This document shows positions 54,741-64,000 of a stretch of 64,000 bases of DNA, one piece after another. Position numbers and translations under genes: made by a program. The notes beneath the pieces were generated by a model. The model made no database searches, had not been told where the DNA came from, and worked only from the letters and a program-made list of their open reading frames with translations. The stretch's first letter is position 1. Each line of letters opens with the position of its first letter. Source of the DNA: Marinobacter vinifirmus (GTDB taxonomy: Bacteria > Pseudomonadota > Gammaproteobacteria > Pseudomonadales > Oleiphilaceae); contig NZ_NEFY01000002.1 of assembly GCF_002258215.1 (NCBI RefSeq), forward strand, positions 248,001 through 312,000, given 5' to 3'.

Positions 54741-56474
54741 ATGCGAGCAAGCCGCTACCTGATTGCCACCCAGAAAGAGACCCCCGCCGATGCCGAGATC
54801 ATCAGCCACCAGCTGATGCTGCGCGCCGGCATGATCCGCAAACTGGCCGCCGGCCTTTACACCTGGCTGCCCATGGGGCTACGTACCCTGCGCAAGGTAG
54901 AGCGGATTGTTCGTGAAGAAATGGACAAGAGCGGTGCCCAGGAAGTGCTGATGCCCGCCGTTCAGCCCGCAGAACTGTGGCAGGAATCCGGCCGCTGGGA
55001 GCAGTACGGCGGCGAACTGCTGCGCCTGAACGACCGCCATGGCCGGGATTTCTGCTTCGGCCCGACCCATGAAGAAGTCATCACCGACCTGATCCGTAAC
55101 GAGCTCAAGAGCTACAAGGAACTGCCGGCCAACTTCTACCAGATCCAGACCAAGTTCCGCGACGAGCGCCGCCCGCGTTTCGGTGTGATGCGCGCCCGGG
55201 AATTCATCATGAAAGACGCCTACTCGTTCCACGTGAACGCGGCGTCCCTGGATGATACCTATCAGCTGATGCACCAGACCTACTGCAACATCTTTGATCG
55301 GCTGGGCCTGGATTATCGCCCGGTGCAGGCGGATTCCGGTTCTATCGGCGGCAGCGCTTCCCACGAGTTCCACGTGCTGGCCTCCTCCGGTGAAGATGCC
55401 ATCGTGTTCAGCACCGAAAGTGACTACGCCGCGAACATCGAGAAAGCCGAGGCCGTGGCTCCGGCGGGCGAACGCGCAGCACCGGGCGAAGCCATGCAGG
55501 AAGTACACACCCCGGGCCAGAAAACCATTGAAGCGGTGTCTACGTTCCTGGGCCTGCCGGCAGAGCGCAGCGTGAAAACCCTGCTGGTAAAAGGCGAAGC
55601 CGACGAGAACGGCGAATCCGGCCTAGTGGCGCTGATCCTGCGCGGCGACCACACCCTGAACGAGATCAAGGCTGAAAACCTGGCCGGCATTGCCGAGCCG
55701 CTGACCATGGCCACCGATGAAGAAATCGTGGAAGCCATTGGTTGTAATCCCGGCTCCATCGGCCCGGTTAACCTGCCGGTGCCGGTCATTGTCGATCGCA
55801 GTGCCGCCCACCTGGCGGACTTCGTATGTGGTGCCAACAAGGATGACTATCACCTGACCGGCGTGAACTGGGAGCGTGATGTAGCCCTGGGCCGGGTGGA
55901 AGACCTGCGCAACGTAGTGGAAGGTGACCAGAGCCCGGACGGCAAGGGCACACTGGAGATCCGCCGCGGTATCGAAGTGGGCCACATCTTCAAGCTGGGC
56001 AACAAGTACAGCCAGGCCATGAATGCCACTGTACTGGACGAGAACGGCAAGGCCGTGATCATGGAGATGGGCTGCTACGGTATTGGTGTGTCCCGCATCG
56101 TGGCGGCGTCCATTGAGCAGAACCACGATGACAAGGGCATTATCTGGCCCGACGCCATTGCTCCGTTCGAAGTGGCTATCGTTACCCTGAACGCCCACAA
56201 GAACGCCGTAGTGGCCGAAGCCGGTGACAAGCTTTACGAACAACTTCGCCAGGCTGGCTACGATGTGTTGCTGGATGACCGGAACGAGCGCCCGGGCGTG
56301 AAGTTTGCGGACATGGAACTGATGGGCATTCCGCACCGGTTTGTGGTTTCCGAGCGGGGCCTGGCGGCCGGTACCCTGGAATACAAGGGCCGTCGCGATG
56401 AAGATAAACAGGATATTGCCCTGGAAGAAGCCCTGCCCTTCCTGGTGAAGGCCTCACCCAAAGGCGGGCTCTGA
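54741..56474 (+). CDS. proS: Prolyl-tRNA synthetase
   Basis: The 577-residue class II enzyme begins [20 protein letters not shown] and has the bacterial arrangement: catalytic domain with [20 protein letters not shown] near residue 140, a YbaK-like editing insertion (about residues 225-390, [14 protein letters not shown]) and the C-terminal anticodon-binding domain. ATG 54741 follows GGAAG. Extensions upstream would overlap the divergent tetR gene and are rejected. Confidence 0.97.
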   Translation: MRASRYLIATQKETPADAEIISHQLMLRAGMIRKLAAGLYTWLPMGLRTLRKVERIVREEMDKSGAQEVLMPAVQPAELWQESGRWEQYGGELLRLNDRHGRDFCFGPTHEEVITDLIRNELKSYKELPANFYQIQTKFRDERRPRFGVMRAREFIMKDAYSFHVNAASLDDTYQLMHQTYCNIFDRLGLDYRPVQADSGSIGGSASHEFHVLASSGEDAIVFSTESDYAANIEKAEAVAPAGERAAPGEAMQEVHTPGQKTIEAVSTFLGLPAERSVKTLLVKGEADENGESGLVALILRGDHTLNEIKAENLAGIAEPLTMATDEEIVEAIGCNPGSIGPVNLPVPVIVDRSAAHLADFVCGANKDDYHLTGVNWERDVALGRVEDLRNVVEGDQSPDGKGTLEIRRGIEVGHIFKLGNKYSQAMNATVLDENGKAVIMEMGCYGIGVSRIVAASIEQNHDDKGIIWPDAIAPFEVAIVTLNAHKNAVVAEAGDKLYEQLRQAGYDVLLDDRNERPGVKFADMELMGIPHRFVVSERGLAAGTLEYKGRRDEDKQDIALEEALPFLVKASPKGGL

Positions 56475-56546
56475 CCCGCCCGTCTGGTCTTTGGCGGGTG
56501 GCCGGCTTGGCCGCTCGCTGAAGGCAGGTAACACTGCAACAAAGTC

Positions 56547-57575
56547 TCAGTTACCGACGATACCCGGTTCCTGCTCCAGCCCCACCCCGAACTTGTTCCG
56601 CACCGATTCCCGCACCTCCTGCGCCAGTGCCAGGATGTCCTGCCCGCTGCCCCCGGAATGATTGATCAGCACCAGTGCCTGGCGGTTATGCACGCCGACC
56701 GTTGCGTTCCGGTAACCCTTCCAGCCGGCCTGGTCGATCAGCCAGGCTGCCGCCAGTTTGACGCCTTCGGCGACCGGGTAGGACACCACGTCCGGGAAAC
56801 GGCTAACGATATCTTCAAATTGCGCCTGGCTGACCACCGGATTCTTGAAGAAGCTTCCGGCATTGGGCAGCACAGCCGGGTCCGGCAGTTTTCGGCGGCG
56901 AACTGCCATCACCGCTTCCGCCACAGCCAGGGGCGTCAGTTGATCAGTTTCCTCGCATCCCAGGTACTCCTGCAAGTCACGGTAACCGAGTTTCATCGGC
57001 TCGGTTCGGGACAGGGCTAGGCGGATTTCAAGAATGATGTAACGACCGGGCTGATGCTTGAACAGGCTGTCCCGGTAGGCGAACTCGCAGTCGGCCGCCG
57101 GTAACTCGACCACTTCCATGGTCGTGCGATCCAGGGCCGTGACCGTTTTCAGGGTGTCGCACAGCTCCACCCCGTAGGCACCGATGTTCTGGACAGGCGC
57201 GGCTCCAGCGGTGCCGGGGATCAGTGCCAGGTTTTCGATACCCCGGTAACCAGAGCGGGCCGCATACAGCACCGCATCGTGCCAGTTTTCCCCGGCCGCC
57301 AGCACCAGTACCGCGTCGTCTTCCCGCACCTGCTCCCAGGTACGACCCCGGAGCGCCATGTGCAGCACCAGACCGTTGAAGTCCCCGGCGAAGACCAGGT
57401 TACTGCCACCACCGAGTACCAGCGTTTGCTGGCCATTCTCGCGGGCCCAGTCAAGGGCCGCTTCAAGCTCGTCGGCGGTGGTAATATCCGCAAAATAACG
57501 GGCCTTAGCCGGCACTGCCAGGGTGTTCAGGCCTTGCAGGCTGACCTGCTCACGGATCTCGGGCAGTCGGCTCAA
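56547..57575 (-). CDS. murB: UDP-N-acetylenolpyruvoylglucosamine reductase
   Basis: The 342-residue FAD enzyme has NTLAVPAKARYF at the start, LGGGSNLVFAGDFNG near residue 55, IPGTAGAAPVQNIGAYGVE and the catalytic serine in NAGSFFKNPVV. It reduces enolpyruvyl-UDP-GlcNAc to UDP-MurNAc. Translation begins at TTG 57575, which overlaps the upstream stop (TTGA) and follows GGGAG at eight bases. It is the last gene of the leftward envelope operon. Confidence 0.95.
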   Translation of the reverse strand: MSRLPEIREQVSLQGLNTLAVPAKARYFADITTADELEAALDWARENGQQTLVLGGGSNLVFAGDFNGLVLHMALRGRTWEQVREDDAVLVLAAGENWHDAVLYAARSGYRGIENLALIPGTAGAAPVQNIGAYGVELCDTLKTVTALDRTTMEVVELPAADCEFAYRDSLFKHQPGRYIILEIRLALSRTEPMKLGYRDLQEYLGCEETDQLTPLAVAEAVMAVRRRKLPDPAVLPNAGSFFKNPVVSQAQFEDIVSRFPDVVSYPVAEGVKLAAAWLIDQAGWKGYRNATVGVHNRQALVLINHSGGSGQDILALAQEVRESVRNKFGVGLEQEPGIVGN

Positions 57576-58063
57576 GCCAGCCGCTCCCGGATGGATTCCA
57601 GCAGGCCTTCGCTGGCCTCATGGATCAGGTCCAGCACCTGCTCGAAGCCGTCCTCACCGCCGTAGTAGGGGTCTGGCACCTCGGCATGGCCGGATCGACC
57701 GAACTCCAGGAACAGCCGGGGCTCTGTGCCACCGTTCTGGTTCCAGATATCCCGTACATCGGCCAGGTTGGAACGGTCCATCACCAGCACATAGTCAAAC
57801 CGGTCAAGATCTTCGGCCTGGATCTGCCGCGCCCGAAGCTCCGCAATATCGACGCCGCGACGCTCCGCTGCGGCGGTGGCGCGGGCATCCGGGGCCTTGC
57901 CGATGTGCCAGTTACCGGTGCCGCAGGAATCAATATGCAGGCTTTCCAGCAAGCCCTGTTCTGCGGCCAGCTGCCGGAATACGCCCTCCGCGCTCGGCGA
58001 GCGGCAAATGTTACCCAGGCAGACAAACAGAACGCTGACTTTTCCAGATGCTGCATCAGACAT
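57572..58063 (-). CDS. Low-molecular-weight protein tyrosine phosphatase
   Basis: The 163-residue protein has the active-site loop [14 protein letters not shown] (CX5R) and the general-acid aspartate in [10 protein letters not shown]. It resembles Wzb/Etp-type phosphatases, often linked to exopolysaccharide control, but no tyrosine kinase is nearby. ATG 58063 overlaps the kdsB stop by eight bases, and the stop overlaps the murB start, so the three genes are coupled. Confidence 0.92.
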   Translation of the reverse strand: MSDAASGKVSVLFVCLGNICRSPSAEGVFRQLAAEQGLLESLHIDSCGTGNWHIGKAPDARATAAAERRGVDIAELRARQIQAEDLDRFDYVLVMDRSNLADVRDIWNQNGGTEPRLFLEFGRSGHAEVPDPYYGGEDGFEQVLDLIHEASEGLLESIRERLA

Positions 58064-58841
58064 AGCGCCCTCCCGCTTCAAGCAATGCCCGAATCCGGGC
58101 CAGGTCTTCTTCGGTGTCCACGCCAGCCGCCGGTGGCCGCTCGGCAATGTCCACATGGATACGGGCGCCGTTGTACAGCGCCCTCAATTGTTCCAGCGCC
58201 TCTACCTGCTCGGTAGGCGCAGGCGGCCAGGTGACGAACTGCCGCAACACGCTGGCGCGGTAACCATAGATGCCGATATGGCGGAAATAACCCACACCGT
58301 CGGGCAGGTCTACATCCACCGCTGGCGCATTGGCCGGCCAGAAATCCCGGGCCCAGGGAATGGGCGCACGGCTGAAATAGTGGGCCATACCACGGGCGTC
58401 GAACACCACTTTCACCACATTCGGATTAAACACCTGGCGGGCATCGTGGAGCCGCTCGCACAACGTAGCGATCTCGGCTTCCGGGTACAGCTCCAGGTTC
58501 TCGGCCACCTGGTTGATCAGGGCCGGTGGAATCAGCGGCTCGTCGCCCTGTACATTCACCACCCGGTGGTCGGCATCGAGCTCAAGCTTGCGGGCCACTT
58601 CTTCCAGCCGGTCGGTGCCACTGGCGTGGTTCGGTGAGGTCATCACCACCTCGGCTCCGAACCCCCTGCAGGCTTCTTCAATGCGGGCATCATCGGTGGC
58701 AACCACCACGCGGCTGGCACGGCTTTCTGCCGCGCGTTCGCACACATGCTGGATCATCGGCTTGCCGGCTATCATTGCCAGGGGCTTGCCGGGCAGTCGA
58801 CTGGAAGCGTAACGGGCCGGGATAACAACGGTGAAAGACAT
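58056..58841 (-). CDS. kdsB: CMP-KDO synthetase
   Basis: The 261-residue protein begins [20 protein letters not shown], the nucleotidyltransferase signature of KdsB, and has [12 protein letters not shown] near residue 97. It activates KDO with CTP for lipopolysaccharide core synthesis. It lies 17 bases after the Trm112-like gene and overlaps the phosphatase gene. Confidence 0.96.
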   Translation of the reverse strand: MSFTVVIPARYASSRLPGKPLAMIAGKPMIQHVCERAAESRASRVVVATDDARIEEACRGFGAEVVMTSPNHASGTDRLEEVARKLELDADHRVVNVQGDEPLIPPALINQVAENLELYPEAEIATLCERLHDARQVFNPNVVKVVFDARGMAHYFSRAPIPWARDFWPANAPAVDVDLPDGVGYFRHIGIYGYRASVLRQFVTWPPAPTEQVEALEQLRALYNGARIHVDIAERPPAAGVDTEEDLARIRALLEAGGRYV

Positions 58842-58858
58842 GGACTACCCCGTACAGA

Positions 58859-59047
58859 TCAGTGCTTGTCGAGACGTTCGTCGGTGCTCAGTGTCCGTGC
58901 CTCAACCGCCAGCATCACCGGAATACCCTCACGGATCGGGAATGCCATGGCATCCTGGTAACAGATCAGTTCGGTGCGGGCTTCGTTAAGCTTGAGTTCA
59001 CCCTTGCAGACCGGGCAGGCCAGCAGGCCCAGCAGTTTCTTATCCAT
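58859..59047 (-). CDS. Trm112-family small zinc-ribbon protein (YcaR-like)
   Basis: The 62-residue protein has [13 protein letters not shown], a CxxC half of a zinc ribbon, and [11 protein letters not shown], the conserved Trm112 end. Such proteins are small partners of methyltransferases, but YcaR between lpxK and kdsB has no established role. ATG 59047 overlaps the lpxK stop by eight bases and has GAGAG before it. Confidence 0.9.
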   Translation of the reverse strand: MDKKLLGLLACPVCKGELKLNEARTELICYQDAMAFPIREGIPVMLAVEARTLSTDERLDKH

Positions 59048-60101
59048 GGTCAGATCTCTCGGTATCATGTGGTTTCAGCTGCCCGGAACACTCCCTGAGC
59101 CGCTCGATAAAACGTTGTTCAAAAGGTTCCGATACCCGGGCCTCTACCGTCAACACCCAGGCGTTGTCTGGCGCAAAGCCACGGCATTTCACCGCATCCT
59201 TGGCGGTCATCACCAGCCACTCCAGGGCGCCGGAGGCCAGGTCTTCCGGGCGGAAATGGTGATGGTCAGGAAATGGCACTTCATTAACGTGGGCACCCAG
59301 GCCACGAAGCGTGTCGAAGAATCGCCCGGGGTTGCCGATACCTGCCACCGCCCGTACCGGTTTGCCTTTCAGCTTTTCCGGGGGCACGGTCTCACCGGAA
59401 TTCAGGTTCACCAGGGCGGAGGGCACCAGCTCCATGGCATGGATATCCGGATGGTCAACGCCGGCAAAGCTGTCCAGGGTCTCACCTGCTTCGGGGAATC
59501 CGGCGCCGTTAAGGATGACAAAATCGACACTGCCCAGGCGCTCGACCGGCTCCCGCAATGGGCCTACCGGAATAATCGCACCGTTGCCGATGCCCCGCCG
59601 GGCATCAAACACCGCCAGCTCGATATCTCTTGGCAGCCGGTAGTGCTGCAGTCCGTCATCGCAGATCAGCACGTCGCCCAGACCGTTCTCCAGTGCCCAG
59701 GCAGCGCCCCGGCACCGTTCCGGATCCACCACCACCGGGCAACCGGTTGCCTGGGCCAGCATCAGGGGCTCATCACCGCTCACACCCGGCGAAGTGCCTT
59801 CACTGACTAACAGGGGGTAGTGATTGCTTTTGCCGCCGTAGCCCCGGCTCAGAATGACCGGTTTCCAGCCTTCCTGCTTCATGCGCTGCACCAGCCGGGC
59901 GGTCAGGGGCGACTTGCCGGTGCCACCGGCGGTGATGTTACCCACCACCACCACGGGTACCGGGAGGGATTCGTTACGGGCCTGCCAGGCCTTCCGGCGC
60001 CGGGATTCCGACACCGCCCGGTAAAGCCAGGCCAGTGGCGTCAGCAGGGCCAGTGGCCTGCCCCGCCCGTACCAAAGCCGATCGACCAGGCTGGTACTCA
60101 T
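59040..60101 (-). CDS. lpxK: Tetraacyldisaccharide 4'-kinase
   Basis: The 353-residue protein has an N-terminal membrane-associated helix and Walker [16 protein letters not shown] near residue 54, then the LpxK-type [17 protein letters not shown] segment. It phosphorylates the lipid A precursor at the inner membrane. The ATG overlaps the msbA stop by four bases (ATGA). Confidence 0.96.
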   Translation of the reverse strand: MSTSLVDRLWYGRGRPLALLTPLAWLYRAVSESRRRKAWQARNESLPVPVVVVGNITAGGTGKSPLTARLVQRMKQEGWKPVILSRGYGGKSNHYPLLVSEGTSPGVSGDEPLMLAQATGCPVVVDPERCRGAAWALENGLGDVLICDDGLQHYRLPRDIELAVFDARRGIGNGAIIPVGPLREPVERLGSVDFVILNGAGFPEAGETLDSFAGVDHPDIHAMELVPSALVNLNSGETVPPEKLKGKPVRAVAGIGNPGRFFDTLRGLGAHVNEVPFPDHHHFRPEDLASGALEWLVMTAKDAVKCRGFAPDNAWVLTVEARVSEPFEQRFIERLRECSGQLKPHDTERSDHG

Positions 60102-61870
60102 GCCTGCTCGCTGAACTGAATCTGGTGCAGCTGGGCATAGGCGCCATCGGCCGCCAGCAGTTCGTCGTGGTTACCGGATTCAACAATGTGGCCCTTGTCC
60201 ATCACCAGGATCCGGTCGGCTTTCTCGATAGTGGAAAGACGGTGCGCAATCACCAGCGTTGTCCGCCCTTCCATGACCGTTTCCAGCGCTTCCTGGATAT
60301 GCCGCTCAGACTCGGTATCCAGCGCCGAAGTGGCCTCATCCAGAATCAGGATCGGCGCGTTCTTCAGCAGCGCCCGGGCAATGGCCAGCCGCTGTCGCTG
60401 ACCACCCGACAACATCACACCGTTATCGCCGATCATGGTATCCAGCCCTTCCGGCATGCGGTCGATAAACTCCAGGGCATGGGCCTTGGCCGCTGCTTCC
60501 CGAATCTCCTCACGGCTGCAATCCCGCAACGCGCCATAGGCAATGTTGGCGGCGATGGTGTCGTTGAACAGCACCACGTTCTGGTTTACCAGGGCAATCT
60601 GCGAACGCAGCGCCTGCAGGGAGAATTCTTTCAGGGAATGGTCGTCGATGCGGATATCACCGCCAGTGAACTCGTAGAACCGGGGCAACAAACTCACCAG
60701 TGTGGACTTGCCACTGCCGGAGCGCCCGACCAGGGCAACGCTCTGGCCCGCCGGAATGCTCAGGGAAATGCCTTCCAGTACGTTATCCAGCTGGTCGCGG
60801 TAGCGGAAAGATACCTGGTCAAACTCGATACGGCCTTCCACCCGCTCCGGCGCGAATCCGCCACGGTCTTCTTCCGGCTGTTCGTCCATGGTTTCGAACA
60901 CGTCGTAGGCGGCGGCCACACCCTTCTGGATCTTGGCGTGCACCGAAGTTACCTGGCGGATCGGCTTCGCCATGGTGGTTGCTGCAGTGATAAAAGCAAC
61001 CAGTTGTCCGGTGGTCATTTCACCGCGAATTTCCGGGGCCAGCATGGTCCAGACCAGGGCCGCAATGGCAATTGCCACCAGCACCTGGATCACCGGCACA
61101 CTGATGGCCTGGGTGGAAGCCATTTTCAGGCTCTGCTTCAGGTTGCGCTCGCTGACATCGCGGAAACGCTCCCGCTCGTAGTCTTCGCCTCCAAAGGTAC
61201 GCACCACCCGGTAACCGGTGATGGACTCCGAGGCCACGTGGGTAATATCACCCATGGAGCCCTGAATGCGCTTGCTGATCCGGCGGAAGCGTTTACTGGC
61301 ATAGCTGACCACGAAACCAATCACCGGCCCCACGGTGAGGAACACCAGGGTCAGTTTCCAGTTGGTGTACAGCATGAAGCCCAGCAAGCCGACAATGGTC
61401 AGGCCTTCGCGCAGGGTAATGGTGATGGCATTGGTGGCCGCTTCCGCCACCTGCTCCACGTTGAACGTCAGCTTGGACACCAGCCGGCCGGCGGCGTTGT
61501 CGTCGAAGTAACGGGATGGCAGGGTCATCAGCCGGTCAAAAACATCGTTACGCAGGGCGTTGATGACATTACGGCCCACATAGCTGATGAAATACTGACT
61601 GAAGAAGGTACCCAGGCCGCGCAGGGCAAACACACCAACGATCAGGCCGGTCAGGAGCATCCGGTTCTGGTCGGTGGGGTTTTCGATGGCGGTGATCACA
61701 TACTCCATGGCTGCCGCCATACCGGTAGACGCCGCCGCGTAGATAATGTTGCCCAGCACCGCCAGCGAAAACGCCAGCCAGAAAGGTTTTACGTAGGTGA
61801 GCAGGCGCTTGTAGGTTGTCCAGCTTCCAACCGGCGGAGCTTTGAGCGGTTCCGGCCTTAAATCGATCAC
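60098..61870 (-). CDS. msbA: Lipid A export ATP-binding/permease protein MsbA
   Basis: The 590-residue half-transporter has six membrane helices (to about residue 330) and an ATPase domain with GRSGSGKSTLVSLLPRF, signature MLSGGQRQRLAIARA and Walker B ILILDEATSALD. It flips lipid A-core across the inner membrane. Overlaps of four bases with exbD upstream and with lpxK downstream show one operon. Confidence 0.96.
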   Translation of the reverse strand: MIDLRPEPLKAPPVGSWTTYKRLLTYVKPFWLAFSLAVLGNIIYAAASTGMAAAMEYVITAIENPTDQNRMLLTGLIVGVFALRGLGTFFSQYFISYVGRNVINALRNDVFDRLMTLPSRYFDDNAAGRLVSKLTFNVEQVAEAATNAITITLREGLTIVGLLGFMLYTNWKLTLVFLTVGPVIGFVVSYASKRFRRISKRIQGSMGDITHVASESITGYRVVRTFGGEDYERERFRDVSERNLKQSLKMASTQAISVPVIQVLVAIAIAALVWTMLAPEIRGEMTTGQLVAFITAATTMAKPIRQVTSVHAKIQKGVAAAYDVFETMDEQPEEDRGGFAPERVEGRIEFDQVSFRYRDQLDNVLEGISLSIPAGQSVALVGRSGSGKSTLVSLLPRFYEFTGGDIRIDDHSLKEFSLQALRSQIALVNQNVVLFNDTIAANIAYGALRDCSREEIREAAAKAHALEFIDRMPEGLDTMIGDNGVMLSGGQRQRLAIARALLKNAPILILDEATSALDTESERHIQEALETVMEGRTTLVIAHRLSTIEKADRILVMDKGHIVESGNHDELLAADGAYAQLHQIQFSEQA

Positions 61871-62292
61871 TGGCTGTCAGCCTCCCGCTCTGTGGTTATG
61901 CTCAGTTTCGCAAACCCCAGGCGACCGGCCACATCCATGGCGCGCACAACAAATTCGTGGGGAGTACGGGCATCTGCCGTGATGATAAACGGCAGGTTGC
62001 TATCTCCCTCAGCCAGTTCCCTGACACCCCGCTCCAGGGTCTCGCGCCGGTTGTTCACCAATGTCCTGTCATTCAGGATGTACTGGCCTTCGACATTGAT
62101 CACCACGTCAATCTGGCGCACTTCAGACGGCGTTGCCGGATCACCACTGGCTTGCGGCAATTCCACTTCCAGGTGGCTTTCCCGGGTAAAGGTGGTGGAT
62201 ACCATAAAGAAAATCAGCAGCAGAAACACCACGTCGATCAGTGGCGTCAGGTCTACCCCGACTTCCTGGCTTCGTTGGCGCTTGAACTTCAC
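61867..62292 (-). CDS. exbD: ExbD/TolR-family biopolymer transport protein
   Basis: The 141-residue protein has one membrane helix with the essential aspartate (GVDLTPLIDVVFLLLIFFMV) and a periplasmic domain. It starts at GTG 62292 after AAGGAG. Paired with the ExbB-like gene at 62298 it forms a proton-driven motor; no TonB gene is visible. This exbBD pair before msbA-lpxK occurs in pseudomonads. Confidence 0.94.
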   Translation of the reverse strand: MKFKRQRSQEVGVDLTPLIDVVFLLLIFFMVSTTFTRESHLEVELPQASGDPATPSEVRQIDVVINVEGQYILNDRTLVNNRRETLERGVRELAEGDSNLPFIITADARTPHEFVVRAMDVAGRLGFAKLSITTEREADSQ

Positions 62293-62297
62293 TGTGT

Positions 62298-62924
62298 TCA
62301 GGCTCCTTCCACGTCGATTTCACGGTCACCATGAACCACTTCCACCAGCTTTATGGCTTCCTGTTCCATGTTAACCACCAGCTCGTCAACGCGGCGGATA
62401 AAATAGCGATGGCAGATCAGTGCCGGAATAGCAACGCTCAGGCCTGCAGCCGTGGTGATCAGGGCTTCGGAAATACCGCCTGCGAGGTTGCCTGCGTTAC
62501 CGACACCGGCCAGCTGGATCTCGGCGAATACCTTGATCATACCGATAACCGTCCCCAACAGACCCAGCAGCGGGGTAATGGTAGCAATGGTTCCCAGCGG
62601 GTTCAGGAACCGTTCCAGCTCGTGGATAACCTGGCTAGCTTCGTGTTCGATGCTTTCTTTCATGACCTCACGGCCATGCTTGGCATTGATCAGACCACCG
62701 GCCAGAACCCGGCCCAGCGGAGAGGAGCCCTGCAAGGCTTTGAGCTTGCGACCGTTAAGCTCTTTTTTCTTGATCCAGCGCCAGAGCTCATTGATCGATT
62801 GCGGCGGCGCTACGCGGGAAGCACGCAAAGACCAGAATCGCTCCAGAACGATGGCAAGGGCCAGAATGGAACAGGCAACAATAGGCACCATCAGGATGCC
62901 ACCGGCTTTCAACAGCTCGAACAC
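62298..62924 (-). CDS. exbB: ExbB/TolQ-family proton channel protein
   Basis: The 208-residue protein belongs to the MotA/TolQ/ExbB family, with GTIATITPLLGLLGTVIGMI and ALITTAAGLSVAIPALICHR. It starts at GTG 62924, which follows GGGAG. It heads the operon exbB-exbD-msbA-lpxK-Trm112-kdsB-phosphatase-murB, all in lipopolysaccharide and wall synthesis. It is distinct from tolQ at 33333. Confidence 0.94.
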   Translation of the reverse strand: MFELLKAGGILMVPIVACSILALAIVLERFWSLRASRVAPPQSINELWRWIKKKELNGRKLKALQGSSPLGRVLAGGLINAKHGREVMKESIEHEASQVIHELERFLNPLGTIATITPLLGLLGTVIGMIKVFAEIQLAGVGNAGNLAGGISEALITTAAGLSVAIPALICHRYFIRRVDELVVNMEQEAIKLVEVVHGDREIDVEGA

Positions 62925-62996
62925 GCTTGATCTCCCTGATTAATTACAAGCCGCGCTACTTTAGCATAGCTGCCGGTGCAGGCCACACCCGGAATG

Positions 62997-64000
62997 TCAC
63001 GGTATATTACATTGGTCACGGGCCAGGCCCGGAGCGGCTACCCAGAAGGGTGCGGAATGGCGGATTTCTTCGATTTCCGGGCCTGTCGCCGGCAAGGTAA
63101 TGGCAATCTGACCGGAACAGGCTGTATTCAACGCCCGGGCTCCAGCCTGGCGATAGCGGGCCGTCACCTCCGGATGGGGGTGTCCGAAACGATGGCGATA
63201 TCCGGCGGTGTAGATGACCTGGTCGGGCCGCAGAGTTTCCACCCAGCTTTCTGACGACGAGGTTTTGCTGCCATGGTGGGGTGCCAGCACCAGGCGGTGG
63301 GCCGGCTGCCGGTGGAACCAGTCCAGCTCCGGGTCCGCCAGCATCCGGGCTTCTACCCCGTCGCTGATATCACCGGTCAGCCAGATCTCGGTATCGGACA
63401 ACCCATGGCTTACCCGGAGCACGCAGGATGCATCATTACCCGCCCTTGCATCCGGCGCTTGCCAGAATGCCAGCTCCAGGTCTCCCCAGTGCTCAGCGAC
63501 TGCCGGGCAGTCATGCACAAGGCGCAGGCCGTCCAAACTCCCGGATAACTCCCCGGCTTCACCGCTGGATATCCTCACCACATCGAAGGTATCGAGCAAC
63601 ACAGGCAAGCCGCCGGCATGGTCGTTATCGGCATGGCTCAGCACAAGGTGGTCTATCCGCCGGATACCCCGGGCGCTCAGCTCCGGTATCAACACCGAAT
63701 CGGCCGCAGAAAACACGCCTTTCACCTCCGGGCCGGTGTCATAGAGCAGAACCTTGTCATCCACCCGGATCAGAACTGACAGCCCCTGCCCCACATCCAG
63801 GATGCGAATTTCCGGAACCGCCACTGACGAGTTCTCCGGCTCGCGATGGTACAGCGCCGCAAGACTCCATAAGGCGATGGCAGCGAATGCCGCGGGCCGG
63901 AACCCGGGCACCGGCAGCCGGATCATGACAACCACCACCAGTACCAGCAAGCCGGATTGCGCAACCTTGCCTCCTCCGGGCACAGGCCAGTCCAGAACCT
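62997..64000 (-). CDS. comEC: ComEC/Rec2 DNA-uptake protein, C-terminal part (5' end outside window)
   Basis: The frame is open to the right edge, and the visible 334 or so residues end at 62997. They contain a hydrophobic stretch and a metallo-beta-lactamase-like domain with ILDVGQGLSVLIR, SHADNDHAGGLPVLL and LVLAPHHGSKTSSSESWV, the C-terminal half of ComEC. The full protein would carry DNA across the inner membrane in natural transformation. A GTG at 63983 could be read as a start but is not supported. It precedes exbB by 72 bases. Confidence 0.88.
   Translation of the reverse strand, partial: VLDWPVPGGGKVAQSGLLVLVVVVMIRLPVPGFRPAAFAAIALWSLAALYHREPENSSVAVPEIRILDVGQGLSVLIRVDDKVLLYDTGPEVKGVFSAADSVLIPELSARGIRRIDHLVLSHADNDHAGGLPVLLDTFDVVRISSGEAGELSGSLDGLRLVHDCPAVAEHWGDLELAFWQAPDARAGNDASCVLRVSHGLSDTEIWLTGDISDGVEARMLADPELDWFHRQPAHRLVLAPHHGSKTSSSESWVETLRPDQVIYTAGYRHRFGHPHPEVTARYRQAGARALNTACSGQIAITLPATGPEIEEIRHSAPFWVAAPGLARDQCNIP

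Overview
The window is a 64 kb chromosomal segment of a GC-rich gammaproteobacterium. The tol-pal, ruvCAB, guaBA, dapA-bamC-purC and lpxK-kdsB-murB blocks and the protein sequences suggest a Marinobacter-like marine bacterium; this is inference, as no rRNA is present. Coding density is high, codon use looks uniform, and I see no insertion sequence, prophage or CRISPR array.

Region 1 (1-18.2 kb) is the distinctive part: an integrated purine-salvage and purine-catabolism locus. Leftward from a divergent promoter near 5.75 kb run an ABC transporter (ATPase and two permeases of the BMP/nucleoside type), a Tsx-like outer-membrane channel, a RutR-like TetR regulator and allantoinase PuuE (cut by the window edge). 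Rightward run xdhABC, uraD, uraH, guaD and puuD, a membrane urate oxidase with a C-terminal cytochrome c. Together they should take guanine or xanthine through urate, hydroxyisourate and OHCU to allantoin and allantoate. A second ABC transporter (NMT1/SsuA type) follows, then a lone BMP-family binding protein on the opposite strand, probably the missing binding subunit of the first transporter. The four start points of transcription I infer each carry a -24/-12 (sigma-54) promoter, one a perfect consensus match. Three 16-bp palindromes close to the E. coli RutR operator lie at these promoters, and at two of them the palindrome overlaps the -24 box in the same register. I read this as a nitrogen- and ligand-controlled purine regulon.

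Region 2 (18.2-28.6 kb) is housekeeping: a small membrane protein, an RluA-type pseudouridine synthase, a nucleotide-sugar epimerase, an outer-membrane barrel protein, purC-bamC-dapA, a peroxiredoxin, a PerM/AI-2E family membrane protein, a TusA-like protein, the periplasmic protease BepA, and nadA. Region 3 (28.7-38.7 kb) holds two identical tRNA-Lys genes and the cell-envelope/recombination block aspS-ruvCAB-ybgC-tolQRAB-pal-cpoB, with an intrinsic terminator between ruvA and ruvB. Region 4 (38.7-47.5 kb) has a long perfect inverted repeat, fabR, a HIT protein, ugd-galE-tadA, a zinc alcohol dehydrogenase, and guaB-guaA. Region 5 (47.6-54.6 kb) has xseA, a propionyl-CoA-synthetase-like ligase, a cold-shock gene with a long leader, leuA facing an Lrp-type regulator, and a TetR regulator. 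Region 6 (54.7-64 kb) has proS and the tightly overlapping envelope operon exbB-exbD-msbA-lpxK-Trm112-kdsB-phosphatase-murB, preceded by the 3' part of comEC.
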